NCBI GenBank assembly: GCA_031282085.1
Contig: JAITEK010000049.1
Location: 1-30,158 of the forward strand
Length of the DNA: 30,158 nt
DNA from: Coriobacteriales bacterium
GTDB taxonomy: Bacteria; Actinomycetota; Coriobacteriia; Coriobacteriales; UBA8131
Reading direction: 5' to 3'
The notes under the pieces are model-generated. The model searched no databases. It saw nothing but the letters and a program-made list of their open reading frames with translations, and had not been told where the DNA came from. Shown one piece after another: positions 15,457-23,740 of the stretch (positions within the stretch are counted from its first letter, which is position 1; each line of letters starts with the position of its first letter). Made by a program: the position numbers and the translations under genes.

Positions 15457-16068
15457 ATGAGTACGTTGATTGATGCCCGAGGAGATGCCTGCCCGTTGCC
15501 AGTGGTCAAAGCCAAGCGGGCGCTTGCGGAGTTGGAGCAGGACACGCTGGAGGTCGTTGTCGATAACGAGACGGCGACGCAGAACCTGACGCGCTTTGCC
15601 CAGGCCAAGGGCTGCCCCGTCACCTCCGAAAAGCGTTCTGAGGACGAGTACCGGGTATTTATCACCAAAGGGCAGCCCTCTGTAAAAGATGGCAGCACAG
15701 GCAGCAGCCAGCAGGCGCCCGATGTGCCCGGCGGCCGGCAGGTGGTTGTTATCTCCGCCAACACGATGGGCAGCGGCGATGATGCCTTGGGCAGGACCCT
15801 GTTGAAGGGCTTTGTCTTTGCCCTGACCCAACTGGACACTCTGCCCAAAGCGGTACTGCTCTACAACGGCGGAGTCCGCCTGGCCTGTGAGGGCTCCGAG
15901 TCGCTGGATGACCTTTCGGCGTTGGCTGCGGCGGGCGTTGAGGTTGCGTCCTGCGGCGCCTGCCTGAGCTACTACGGGCTCACCGAGAAGCTCGCCGTGG
16001 GGCAGGTCACCAATATGTATGCCATCGTTGAGGCTCAGATGGCCGCCTCAGCCATACTCCGCCCCTAA
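15457..16068 (+). CDS. yedF: Selenium metabolism protein YedF
   Basis: 203 residues. An N-terminal TusA/SirA-like domain carries the CPxP motif (GDACPLPVVKAKRAL, Cys12), and a C-terminal DsrE-like domain begins near residue 90 (VVVISANTMGSGDDALGRTLL) with a CGACLSYYG cysteine motif near residue 170. This two-domain form is the family found with selenium-use genes. It is thought to handle or deliver reactive selenium or sulfur, but its biochemistry is not settled. The start at 15457 has AAGGGAG in front. It leads an operon with a desulfurase-like gene and DUF3343, convergent with selD. Confidence 0.9.
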   Translation: MSTLIDARGDACPLPVVKAKRALAELEQDTLEVVVDNETATQNLTRFAQAKGCPVTSEKRSEDEYRVFITKGQPSVKDGSTGSSQQAPDVPGGRQVVVISANTMGSGDDALGRTLLKGFVFALTQLDTLPKAVLLYNGGVRLACEGSESLDDLSALAAAGVEVASCGACLSYYGLTEKLAVGQVTNMYAIVEAQMAASAILRP

Positions 16069-16073
16069 GCCCA

Positions 16074-17222
16074 ATGATATACCTCGACAGCGCATCAACC
16101 GCTCTGCAACACCCGCCGGAGGTCGCGCAGGCCGTTGCAGCAGCCCTCAACTCGTTTGGGAGCCCCGGCAGAGGGGCGCATCAGGCCTCGCTTGACGCCG
16201 ACCGAGCGGTCTTTGCCGCTCGCACGCAGGTTGCGCGGCTGTTTGGAGCGTCCTCACCCAAGCAGGTGGCGTTTGCCGGCAGCGCCACCGACGCGCTGAA
16301 CATGGCCATCGCCGGCTTGCTGGGTCCCGGCGACCACGCAATCACCACTGCTGCCTCCCACAACTCCGTGCTCCGGCCGCTCTACCGGCAACAGGAGGAC
16401 GGGGTGGAGATTTCCATCCTGCCTGTCCAGCCCTCCGGCGCCATCGACTTTGAGTCTTTTGAGGCGCTGTTTCGGCCCAACACCCGCCTGGCGGTGCTCA
16501 CGCATGCCTCCAACCTGACCGGTGACGTCTACGACATCGCCAGGCTGGCGGCAATCTGCCACGCGCACAACACGCTCATCGTGGTCGACGCTGCTCAGAC
16601 GGCGGGCGTTATCCCCATCGACATGGGCGCAATGGACCTGGACGTGGTAGTCTTCACCGGCCATAAGGGCTTGCTGGGCCCTCAGGGAACCGGCGGGCTC
16701 TGCCTCAAAGAGGGCGTCACCATCCGCCCCTTGAGGGTCGGCGGCTCAGGCTCGCAGAGCTTTGAGCGCAAACACCCCGCCTGGATGCCCGAGAGGCTGG
16801 AGGCCGGCACGCTGAACAGCCATGGGCTCGCCGGCCTGTCCGCAGGCTTGGACTATCTGTTGAGCCAGGGGGTCGAGACGCTTGCTGCCCGAACCAAGGG
16901 GCTCACCAACCGCTTTGAGTCCCAGCTACGGGGCATCGATGGGGTGAGGGTCTACGGCGGACAGGGCGGCGTCGACAGGTGCGGTATCGTCGCCATCAAT
17001 ATCGGCGGGCTGGGTTCTTCGGCGGTTGCCGACCGTCTGAGCACGAGCTACGGTATCTGCGTGCGCGCCGGAGCCCACTGCGCTCCGCTGATGCACAAGG
17101 CCCTGGGAACCGTCACACAGGGCGCCGTACGCTTCAGTTTCTCCCCTTTTAACACCGCAGAGGAACTGGACACTGCCATCCGGGCACTGGGCGAGATCGC
17201 CGAGGAGGGGCAGACGGCATGA
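16074..17222 (+). CDS. Class V aminotransferase, cysteine desulfurase family
   Basis: A 382-residue PLP enzyme. The opening MIYLDSASTALQHPPEV, the PLP lysine in VVVFTGHKGLLGPQGTGG (K198) and the probable catalytic cysteine in CVRAGAHCAPLMHKALGT (C336) place it in the SufS/CsdA-like branch that accompanies YedF. It would strip sulfur from cysteine or selenium from selenocysteine as a persulfide or perselenide. It begins five bases after yedF without a clear ribosome binding site, so translation is probably coupled. A second, NifS-like desulfurase lies next to selA at 22253-23446. Which one feeds selenium to SelD is not known. Confidence 0.9.
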   Translation: MIYLDSASTALQHPPEVAQAVAAALNSFGSPGRGAHQASLDADRAVFAARTQVARLFGASSPKQVAFAGSATDALNMAIAGLLGPGDHAITTAASHNSVLRPLYRQQEDGVEISILPVQPSGAIDFESFEALFRPNTRLAVLTHASNLTGDVYDIARLAAICHAHNTLIVVDAAQTAGVIPIDMGAMDLDVVVFTGHKGLLGPQGTGGLCLKEGVTIRPLRVGGSGSQSFERKHPAWMPERLEAGTLNSHGLAGLSAGLDYLLSQGVETLAARTKGLTNRFESQLRGIDGVRVYGGQGGVDRCGIVAINIGGLGSSAVADRLSTSYGICVRAGAHCAPLMHKALGTVTQGAVRFSFSPFNTAEELDTAIRALGEIAEEGQTA

Positions 17223-17458
17223 GGAGAAGACAGCTCAAGGCCGTTGTCGTCTTTGCCTCCACATCCGACGCCATAGCCATGGAGTCGGGCTGCCACGCTG
17301 CGGGCGTTGCCGGACGCCTGATCCCGGTGCCCACCGAGATTGCCGCAGACTGCGGGCTTGCCTGGTGCTCGCCAGAGGCAGAACTGCCGAACATCGAGCG
17401 GGTCCTAGCCGACAACGGCTTGGGGTTTACCGGCGTCCATCTGGTGGCGCTGTACTGA
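17219..17458 (+). CDS. DUF3343 family protein
   Basis: A small 79-residue protein overlapping the upstream desulfurase by ATGA. It resembles DUF3343 proteins, which commonly sit beside yedF and selenium genes: an N-terminal strand (AVVVFASTSDAIAMESGCHAAGV), then GRLIPVPTEIAADCGLAW, ending in HLVALY. Cysteines in ADCGLAWC could carry a thiol-bound intermediate. No function is established for the family; a putative Se or S acceptor is inference from context. Confidence 0.75.
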   Translation: MRRRQLKAVVVFASTSDAIAMESGCHAAGVAGRLIPVPTEIAADCGLAWCSPEAELPNIERVLADNGLGFTGVHLVALY

Positions 17459-17588
17459 TTGTGTGCCGCACTACGCGCTTTTTGTGTGGGGTTGGCTGCT
17501 GACGCGTAGCCAAAGATTCCCGGGCAAGCCCAGGAATGACAAAGAAGGGAGCACAGGGATGACATGCGGCCGCCCTTGTGGCACTGCC
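17459..17588. terminator. Convergent intergenic region with a palindrome (possible two-way terminator)
   Basis: 130 bases between the ends of the DUF3343 gene and selD. The palindrome at 17516-17537 (ATTCCCGGG, CAAG, CCCAGGAAT) belongs to the repeat family found at 359-677 and could stop transcription from both sides. T-runs are weak, so termination is unproven. Confidence 0.35.
17516..17537. repeat. Palindromic repeat copy e
   Basis: ATTCCCGGG-CAAG-CCCAGGAAT, a 9-position stem with one C/A mismatch, followed by GACAAAG. Arms, CAAG loop and the trailing GAC match copies b and d some 17 kb away, which shows that the family is dispersed. Confidence 0.65.
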
Positions 17589-18653
17589 CTACAGGGTTAT
17601 CATGCCGGCGACGCCGGTTGTTACTTTGCCGATCAGTGCGGGCTCACGGCCACAGAGGCGGGCGAATCCCGCAACAAAGCCGTCAGCCTGCTCGGGAGCC
17701 ACCGCCACTATCAGGCCGCCGCTGGTCTGGGGGTCGCAGATAACGCCCAGGCGGGCGTCGGCCTGCTCGGAGTCCACCGTGCTTAACCGGAGGAAAGGGC
17801 GTGCCCACTCGATGATGTCAAAGGTCTTGCCGGGACGACAGTAGTCGGCGGAAAGCTCGTATACGCCATCGAACAGCGGGATGGCGTCCCACTCCAACTG
17901 GGCTGCCACGCCACTGGCGGCCAGCATCTCGTGCAGGTGCCCTGCCAAGCCGAAGCCGGTGACGTCGGTGGCGGCATGGGCCCCAGCGGCCAGCATCGCC
18001 TCTGAGGCAGCACGGTTCAGCTCCATCATCGAGTCGATTGCCGGGCGCATCTGCTCCTCGGTGATCAGGCCGGTGCGCAGGGCAGCTGCCATGATGCCGG
18101 TGCCGATCCGTTTGGTGTAAAACAGGCAGTCGCCAGCCTGCGCTCCCGCGTTGCGGACTATCCCTGTCGGCGTTGCCGTACCGAATACTGCCAGACCGTA
18201 TTTTGGCTCGTCGTCGTCGATGGAGTGCCCGCCCATCAAAAATGCGCCCGCCTCCGCCACCTTGTCGGCCCCACCGCGCAGCACTTCCTTAACCACGGCG
18301 GTGCCCAGAGAGCGGGGAAAGGCCAGGATGTTAAGCGCTGCCAGCGGCTTGGCGCCCATGGCAAAGACGTCGCTTAAGGCATTGGCGGCGGCGATGGCGC
18401 CAAACTCATAGGGGTCATCAACTACGGGGGTGAAGAAATCCAGCGTCAGTACCGCCGCCGTATCGTCATCCAGACGATAGACGGCAGCGTCGTCGTTAGT
18501 CTCAAAGCCGAGCAGGGCATCGGGGCTCTGGCTTGCGTCAAAGCCGGGCCTGATGGCGCTCAGGATGTCTTGGAGGTCTCCCGGACTCCACTTTGCTGCT
18601 CAACCGCCCTTGGCGGTCAAACGCGTGAGCCGTATCCTTTCGATCTCGCTCAT
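17589..18653 (-). CDS. selD: Selenide, water dikinase SelD, a selenoprotein
   Basis: 354 residues including selenocysteine at position 18. SelD makes selenophosphate from selenide and ATP. The ATG at 18653 (MSEIERIRLTRLTAKGG) is preceded by GAGATGAGG. An in-frame TGA at 18600-18602 falls in GG-Sec-AAKWSPGDL, precisely where many SelD proteins have the catalytic Cys/Sec, three residues before the conserved lysine. Downstream motifs are intact: LDFFTPVVDDPYEFG, AAANALSDVFAMGAKP and GGHSIDDDEPKYGLAVFG. Read without Sec insertion only 17 residues would be made, and a naive start at 18359 would lose the active site. It lies 18 bases downstream of selC. Confidence 0.95.
18571..18602 (-). promoter_or_regulatory. 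UGA Sec codon and SECIS hairpin of selD
   Basis: Nine bases after the UGA (18600-18602) a near-perfect palindrome, TGGAGTCCGGGAGACCTCCA, runs from 18590 to 18571. It folds as UGGAG/CUCCA, then a bulged C, then UC/GA, with a small G-rich loop CGGGA. A short stem with guanines in the loop at this distance is what bacterial SelB recognises. Confidence 0.7.
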
Positions 18654-18671
18654 GGCCTCATCTCATCGTAT

Positions 18672-18768
18672 TGGCGGAGATGTGTGCGAATCGAACACAC
18701 CCGAGACGTTCTGCGCGCCTCACAGCGGCTTTGAAGGCCGTGGGGGCCACCAGGCCCCATCCATCTCC
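18672..18768 (-). tRNA. selC: tRNA-Sec (anticodon UCA), CCA encoded
   Basis: On the minus strand the gene runs from GGAGATGG at 18768 to CATCTCCGCCA at 18672 (97 bases with CCA). It has the features of tRNA-Sec: a long acceptor arm, a long D stem (GGGGCC-TGGT-GGCCCC), the anticodon loop CTTCAAA giving UCA, a long variable arm, and the T loop TTCGATT. It is placed between selB and selD and decodes the UGA codons of selD and fdnG. Confidence 0.95.
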
Positions 18769-18784
18769 ATACACCCGAACCCCT

Positions 18785-18812
18785 ATTATACGCGAGCGGC
18801 AAGCCGCCTCAA
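18785..18812 (-). promoter_or_regulatory. selC promoter
   Basis: A TTGAGG -35 (18812-18807), 16-base spacer and perfect TATAAT -10 (18790-18785) lie on the minus strand, 16 bases upstream of the mature tRNA 5' end. It starts right after the selB stop codon, so selC, and probably selD after it, has its own promoter. Confidence 0.75.
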
Positions 18813-18828
18813 TAACTGGCGCAGCATC

Positions 18829-20751
18829 TCAGCGCAAGCGGCGCATATCGCCACTGCGGCAGGTGAGGCCCTGGGCGTCAAAGTACTCCAGCAGCGGCAC
18901 GGCGTATTTGCGCGAGGTCTGCATCGCCTCTTTTAGATCGGAGACCGACGCGCTCCCTGCCGCCTCAAGCCTGCCGACAACTGCCGCCTTAAAGCCCTCG
19001 ACAGCCTCTGTGGCAAAGCAGAAGTCCCTGCTCACCTTCCGGATGCGCCCCTGCTTCTCCAACAGGTTTAGGGCACGGTGGAAAAGCGAGGTGTCGGCGG
19101 CAGACGCGGCGGCCAGCTCGCCGAGCGAAGGCGGGGCGCCGCCTGCCGCCGTCAGCACTGCCAGCAGGCGCTCGGCCTCTTGCTCCTCGGCCGCCCGGGC
19201 GCCGGCGCCGGCCTTGGGGTGGGAGACGTATCCGCCTGCCATCAGCACGCGGCCGCACATATGGGCCTCATCAAGCAGCGCCAGAAAGGCGGCATCGCCC
19301 ATATTCGGCAGCGAGCGAGGAACGATCATCTGCTTGAGCGCAGCCGGTGTGACCCCGGGGACCGTCGGGTTTTTGGCATGGAACTCCAGCAACGCGTTCT
19401 CAAGGGCCGCCATGCACTTCTGCAAGACGTTGGCCTTGGCATAGTACGGCGGCTCGGCTTGGCCCACAACCCGGACGGTGCCAGCGCTGCCGAGCTCGGC
19501 CAACCGCCGGGCGGTGCTCTCTGCGTCCACCCCCGCCAAAACGGCAAGCAACCGGGCGTCGACCGGGCAGGTGCTGCGCGAGAAGGCCGCGTCAACGGCC
19601 ACGTCCTTATCGCCGTCGCGCAGGGCGCAAAGCTGGAGGTCCTCGCTCAGGCCGGTGGTGGTCCGGCGCCGCGGGTGGCAATGCAGCACCATCCCACCGC
19701 CTGCCACGCTGACCGGCGAATAACGCCGCAGGACAAACCGATCCTGCCAGCTTAGAAGCAGAGGCTCATCCAGACGCAACTGAGCCAGACAACTGGTGTT
19801 GGGTTGCAGTTTGAGCAGGCCGTTCATAAACAGGATGCGCCCCAGCACCTCCTTGGTGCCATGGGCGATGCGCACGCGCTGACCGCTCTCCAGGGGCTTG
19901 CCGCTTTTTGCGGTGTCCAGATAGGTGAACCAGACATCGGCACGGTTGGTCGGGCGGATGCTGCCCGGCGTCGCCAGGAAGTCACCCGGATGCACCTCGC
20001 TGGTCTTGAGCGTGCTCAGGTTCAGCGCCACACGGCTGCCCGGTTGGGCGTTGTCGGTCTGCTCGCCGTGGGTCTGCACCGCCCGGACCTTTGCCCGTAT
20101 GCCTTTTGGCAGCAGCTCCAGTTCGGCGCCGGGGCGGACACAGCCACTCCACAGCGTGCCCGTGACCACCGTGCCGCTACCCTTGATGGTAAAGACCCGA
20201 TCCACAGGCAGACGCACGCCCGTGTCCTGCTTGAGCCGCTTGACGCTCCCCGATACCCGAGCAAGCGTCTGGAGCAGCTCCTCCAACCCAAACCCCGTGC
20301 GGGCACAGACCGCCACAACAGGCGAGTCGGCATAGGCGGTGGAGCGCAGGAAGAGCGAGACCTCGCCTTTTACCAGCTCCAGCCAGTCCGCATCGACCAG
20401 GTCGCACTTGGTCAGGGCGACCACGCACTGCCTGACGCCCAACACCTCCAGCACTGCGATGTGCTCCACGGTCTGGGGCATGATGCCGTCATCGGCAGCT
20501 ATGCACAGAAGCGCCAGGTCGATCCCCGTGGCGCCGGCAATCATCTGGCGGACGAATCGCTCATGGCCGGGGACGTCCACCACGCCCATGGTGCTGCCGT
20601 CGGGCAGGCTCAGGCGGGCAAAGCCCAGCTCGATGGTGATGCCGCGGCGCTTCTCCTCTGCCAGCCGGTCGGGGTCGACCCCGGTCAGGGCCTTAACAAG
20701 CGCAGACTTGCCGTGGTCGATATGCCCGGCGGTTCCCAAGACCAGGTTCAT
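18829..20751 (-). CDS. selB: Selenocysteine-specific elongation factor SelB
   Basis: A 640-residue GTPase that carries Sec-tRNA to the ribosome at UGA codons marked by SECIS. GTP motifs: GTAGHIDHGKS (residues 6-16), DVPGHE (59-64) and TKCD (114-117). EF-Tu-like domains 2 and 3 follow (FTIKGSGTVVTGTLWSG, then RFVLRRYSPVSVAGGGMVL), and the C terminus has the winged-helix repeats that bind SECIS RNA (for example LEAAGSASVSDLKEAMQTSRKYAVPLLEYFDAQGLT, split around 595-630). The start at 20751 has GAGGAG overlapping the end of selA ten bases upstream. The upstream in-frame ATG lies inside selA and is not needed. Confidence 0.96.
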   Translation of the reverse strand: MNLVLGTAGHIDHGKSALVKALTGVDPDRLAEEKRRGITIELGFARLSLPDGSTMGVVDVPGHERFVRQMIAGATGIDLALLCIAADDGIMPQTVEHIAVLEVLGVRQCVVALTKCDLVDADWLELVKGEVSLFLRSTAYADSPVVAVCARTGFGLEELLQTLARVSGSVKRLKQDTGVRLPVDRVFTIKGSGTVVTGTLWSGCVRPGAELELLPKGIRAKVRAVQTHGEQTDNAQPGSRVALNLSTLKTSEVHPGDFLATPGSIRPTNRADVWFTYLDTAKSGKPLESGQRVRIAHGTKEVLGRILFMNGLLKLQPNTSCLAQLRLDEPLLLSWQDRFVLRRYSPVSVAGGGMVLHCHPRRRTTTGLSEDLQLCALRDGDKDVAVDAAFSRSTCPVDARLLAVLAGVDAESTARRLAELGSAGTVRVVGQAEPPYYAKANVLQKCMAALENALLEFHAKNPTVPGVTPAALKQMIVPRSLPNMGDAAFLALLDEAHMCGRVLMAGGYVSHPKAGAGARAAEEQEAERLLAVLTAAGGAPPSLGELAAASAADTSLFHRALNLLEKQGRIRKVSRDFCFATEAVEGFKAAVVGRLEAAGSASVSDLKEAMQTSRKYAVPLLEYFDAQGLTCRSGDMRRLR

Positions 20752-20761
20752 AGCGGCCTCC

Positions 20762-22219
20762 TCAAACGCCAGGCGGGCAAAAATACCCCACGAGTGCCTT
20801 TGCCACAACGGCCAGCTCCTGGTCGTCGAGGATGGTGCGAACGTCCAACAACAGACGCCCGTCGCTCACACGGCCGATGACCGGCGGCTGGTGCTCGGCA
20901 GCCAGCCACTGTGCCAGGCACTCAACGCCACCCACTGCCTCATCGAGGGCAACCGCCCAGGACCTCAGACCCAAAACCGGCAGGGTGCCGCCGCCCACCC
21001 GGGACTCAACCCGCACTACCGATACCGTGGCGGCGTCGGGTGCCAGCCCGTCCCTCAGCTGGGCGCAAAGGCTCTGTGCCCGCTCATGCAGCTCATTGTC
21101 TTTTACCGCCAGCATCCTGAAGGTGGGTATCTGCAAGCGCGCCGCGCCGCCCTCAAGGTACAGCTGCAAGGTGGCTGCCAGAGCCGCCAGGGAGAGCTTG
21201 TCGAGCCGTATGGCGCGGGCCAAAGGATGGGACTTGAGGCGCTCGACCAGCTCCCAGCGCCCGACTATCAACCCTGCCTGGGGCCCGCCCAGCAACTTGT
21301 CGCCCGAAAACGAGACCAGGTCGCACCCGGCCTGCACCAGCTCGGGGACGGTGGGCTCCTCCATCGAGCCGCTCGTCTCGCAGCCTATCGTCTCCGCCAG
21401 GTTGAACAACAAGCCGGTTCCCTGGTCTGCGAACAGCGGCAGCCCCCTGTCGTGCGCCAGGATTGCCAGATCCTTTACACAGGCACTGACTGTAAAGCCT
21501 TTTACCTGGTAGTTTGAGGGGTGCACCTTGGCAATCAGAGCAGTGTCCTCGCCCAGCGCCCGCTCGTAGTCCTTAAGGGTTGTGCGGTTGGTCGTGCCGA
21601 CTTCTACCATCCGCGCGCCCGAATGCTCCATGATATCCGGGATGCGAAACGAGCCGCCGATCTCTACCAACTCCCCGCGGGAGACCAGTACCTCCCTGCC
21701 GCTGGCCAGTGCCGACAGCGCCAGGACGACGGCGGCCGCGTTGTTGTTCACAACCAGCGCCGCCTCGGCACCGGTAAGCGTGCAGAGCAGGCGCTCGATA
21801 TGGTCGTGGCGGCTACCGCGGTCGCGCGTGGCAACGTCGTATTCCAAGGTGGAGTAGCCGCCCGCCACCGCGGACAGCGCCGCCTGGGCCACGTCTGCCA
21901 AGACGCTGCGGCCCAAGTTGGTGTGCAGTATCACACCCGTAGCATTGACGGCCGGCTTAAGGCTGCTGCGTTGCAGGCCCTCCAGGCGCTCTGCCACCTG
22001 CTGCGCCAGGTTGTTGGAGAGGCTGTCCTCGTCCACGTTGGCGCCCCTGTCAGCCAGGATGCCCTCCCGTGCGGCTGCGATCACATCACGGGCCTGGCGC
22101 ACCAGCGCCTGGTGGCCGTAGCGCGGAGCCCTCTCACGCAAAAGGCTGTGTTTGAGCAACTCCTCCACCTGCGGCAGGGCTCGCAGGCCGGCCTTCTGTT
22201 GCTCGTTCAATGCGTTCAT
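20762..22219 (-). CDS. selA: L-seryl-tRNA(Sec) selenium transferase
   Basis: A 485-residue PLP enzyme converting Ser-tRNA(Sec) to Sec-tRNA(Sec) with selenophosphate. Conserved segments: NATGVILHTNLGRSVL (92-107), VVNNNAAAVVLALSAL, SRGELVEIGGSFRIPDIM, VGTTNRTTLKDYE and the PLP lysine in SFSGDKLLGGPQAG (K308). Length matches the family. GGGAGG precedes the ATG. It follows the NifS-like gene by 33 bases, and its stop overlaps the selB ribosome binding site, so csd-selA-selB form an operon. Confidence 0.97.
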   Translation of the reverse strand: MNALNEQQKAGLRALPQVEELLKHSLLRERAPRYGHQALVRQARDVIAAAREGILADRGANVDEDSLSNNLAQQVAERLEGLQRSSLKPAVNATGVILHTNLGRSVLADVAQAALSAVAGGYSTLEYDVATRDRGSRHDHIERLLCTLTGAEAALVVNNNAAAVVLALSALASGREVLVSRGELVEIGGSFRIPDIMEHSGARMVEVGTTNRTTLKDYERALGEDTALIAKVHPSNYQVKGFTVSACVKDLAILAHDRGLPLFADQGTGLLFNLAETIGCETSGSMEEPTVPELVQAGCDLVSFSGDKLLGGPQAGLIVGRWELVERLKSHPLARAIRLDKLSLAALAATLQLYLEGGAARLQIPTFRMLAVKDNELHERAQSLCAQLRDGLAPDAATVSVVRVESRVGGGTLPVLGLRSWAVALDEAVGGVECLAQWLAAEHQPPVIGRVSDGRLLLDVRTILDDQELAVVAKALVGYFCPPGV

Positions 22220-22252
22220 CTACCAAACCTCCCACAACGGTACCGCTTGCAT

Positions 22253-23446
22253 TCACGCAGGCTTTCGGTCTAGCTGCGCCCTGGCCTGCGCCAGGGCATA
22301 TACAAAGGCCTCGATGTCCTCAAAGCTGTTGTCTGGGGAGAAGCTGACGCGAAACGACCCCTTCTCCAAAGCCGCGCCCACCCCCGCAAGCTGTAGCACG
22401 CTGGGGTGCTTCTTGCGGATGGCCTCGCCGGGCCTGATGTGGTTGGCGTCGCAGGCAGCAGATATGCCCACGTATATCCCCTGGTCACTGAGCAGCCGCA
22501 CGGCAGCCTGGTTGCTCAGGCCAGGAAGCGAGAAGTGTACGCAGGAGGGGATCCCGTCCGGGCGGGAGTTAACCACCACGTCGGGAAACGCCGAGGCCAG
22601 CGCCGCCAGCAGCCTGTCCCTCAACTGCTGGCAGTGGGCGGCATACTCCTTGCGCCGGGCAAAGGCAATGCGGACAGCCTCGGCAAAACCCGCAGCCAGC
22701 GCAACCGGCTCGGTGCCGGAGCGCAAGCCGCCCTCCTGGCCGCCGCCAAAAGCAGTGGTGAATATCCGGGTGCCTTTGCGCACGTAGAGGGCGCCGATGC
22801 CGCGCGGCCCGCCGATCTTATGGGAGCTGAGGCTCATCAGGTCGATGCCGCAACTGCCCGGGCGCAACTCCATCTTGCCAAAAGCCTGCACGGCGTCCGT
22901 ATGCAACAGCGCGCCGGGGGCATACTCGTCACGCAGCAGCGCAGCCTCCTCAACAGGCAGAACGAAGCCCAGGACGTTTTGGACCTTCATCAGGGAGATC
23001 AGCGCGCACGTGTTGCGCGGCACGGTGTCGCCGCGCAGGGCGGCTGTAAGTGCCTGCATGTCGAGGCTGCCGTTCCTGACGTCGATATACGCCACCTTGT
23101 AGCCCTGGCGGCGGATGTCGCGGACGGCCTTGGTCACAGAAGGGTGCTCCAAAGTTGAGGTAACCAGGCTGCTGCGCCCGACGTCGGCTGCCAGCGCGGC
23201 GAGGTGCACTCCGCGGACAGCCAGGTTGTTGGCCTCGGTCCCGCCGGAGGTAAAGAACAGCTCCCCAGGCTCGCAGCCCAGGCTTGCGGCAATCGCCTCA
23301 CGGCTCGTTGCCAATATCCGCGCAGCCCGCATACCCAACCCATAAGGGGCGGAGGGGTTGCCAAAATCGTCTATCGAGACCTCGGCAACCCGCTCGACGA
23401 CAGAAGGGTATGGTTTGGTGGTGGCAGCGTTATCGAGGTAAATCAC
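22253..23446 (-). CDS. NifS/IscS-type cysteine desulfurase, selA-linked
   Basis: 397 residues from a GTG at 23446 (VIYLDNAATTKPYPSVVERV) with GGGAGA in front. The open frame runs on upstream, but its low-complexity translation is not like the family. The PLP lysine is in SLSSHKIGGPRGIGALYVRK (K210) and the probable catalytic cysteine is in ISAACDANHIRPG (C332), in an active-site loop that differs from housekeeping IscS. The position as first gene before selA suggests selenium delivery from selenocysteine or a perselenide to SelD. A housekeeping role in Fe-S assembly is an alternative; no iscU is nearby. Confidence 0.9.
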   Translation of the reverse strand: MIYLDNAATTKPYPSVVERVAEVSIDDFGNPSAPYGLGMRAARILATSREAIAASLGCEPGELFFTSGGTEANNLAVRGVHLAALAADVGRSSLVTSTLEHPSVTKAVRDIRRQGYKVAYIDVRNGSLDMQALTAALRGDTVPRNTCALISLMKVQNVLGFVLPVEEAALLRDEYAPGALLHTDAVQAFGKMELRPGSCGIDLMSLSSHKIGGPRGIGALYVRKGTRIFTTAFGGGQEGGLRSGTEPVALAAGFAEAVRIAFARRKEYAAHCQQLRDRLLAALASAFPDVVVNSRPDGIPSCVHFSLPGLSNQAAVRLLSDQGIYVGISAACDANHIRPGEAIRKKHPSVLQLAGVGAALEKGSFRVSFSPDNSFEDIEAFVYALAQARAQLDRKPA

Positions 23447-23500
23447 ACACTTCTCCCATTGTCGTCTCTCCCCTTGCCCCGAACTCGATCCTTGCGCCAA

Positions 23501-23506
23501 AGTATA
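23501..23506 (-). promoter_or_regulatory. Possible -10 box of the csd-selA-selB operon
   Basis: TATACT on the minus strand, about 55 bases upstream of the GTG start at 23446. No clear -35 element. Confidence 0.35.
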
Positions 23507-23687
23507 GCCGCTGGACGCAGGGCCCGCCGCCGAGCTGCTCCTCAAAACCGGTGAGCGGGGCTTTGGCGCTACCGCCCGCTGCCTTCCTCCCGTCCAATAC
23601 TCCAATACGACCACTCGCCCAGCCACCGAGGCAGTCCAGCCTTTACCGCAGATAAGGCGAGTGTCAGAATAAAATTTGTATTGAAGC

Positions 23688-23729
23688 TATCCAGATACCA
23701 ATTGTACGTATCCAGATACCACTTGTACG
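23688..23729 (+). repeat. 21-bp tandem direct repeat upstream of fdnG
   Basis: Two adjacent copies, 23688-23708 and 23709-23729, of TATCCAGATACCAMTTGTACG (M is A in the first, C in the second), identical at 20 of 21 positions and without any spacer. The second ends just before the fdnG ribosome binding site. It lies in a locally AT-richer stretch. A possible -10, TAAAAT, is at 23670-23675. Confidence 0.85.
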
Positions 23730-23740
23730 GAGAGGAGAGG

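Noticed and set aside
17589..18359. A short SelD starting at the methionine at 18359
   Set aside because: It would lack the Gly-rich active-site segment and the first quarter of the fold; the upstream frame is clearly SelD once the UGA is read as Sec.
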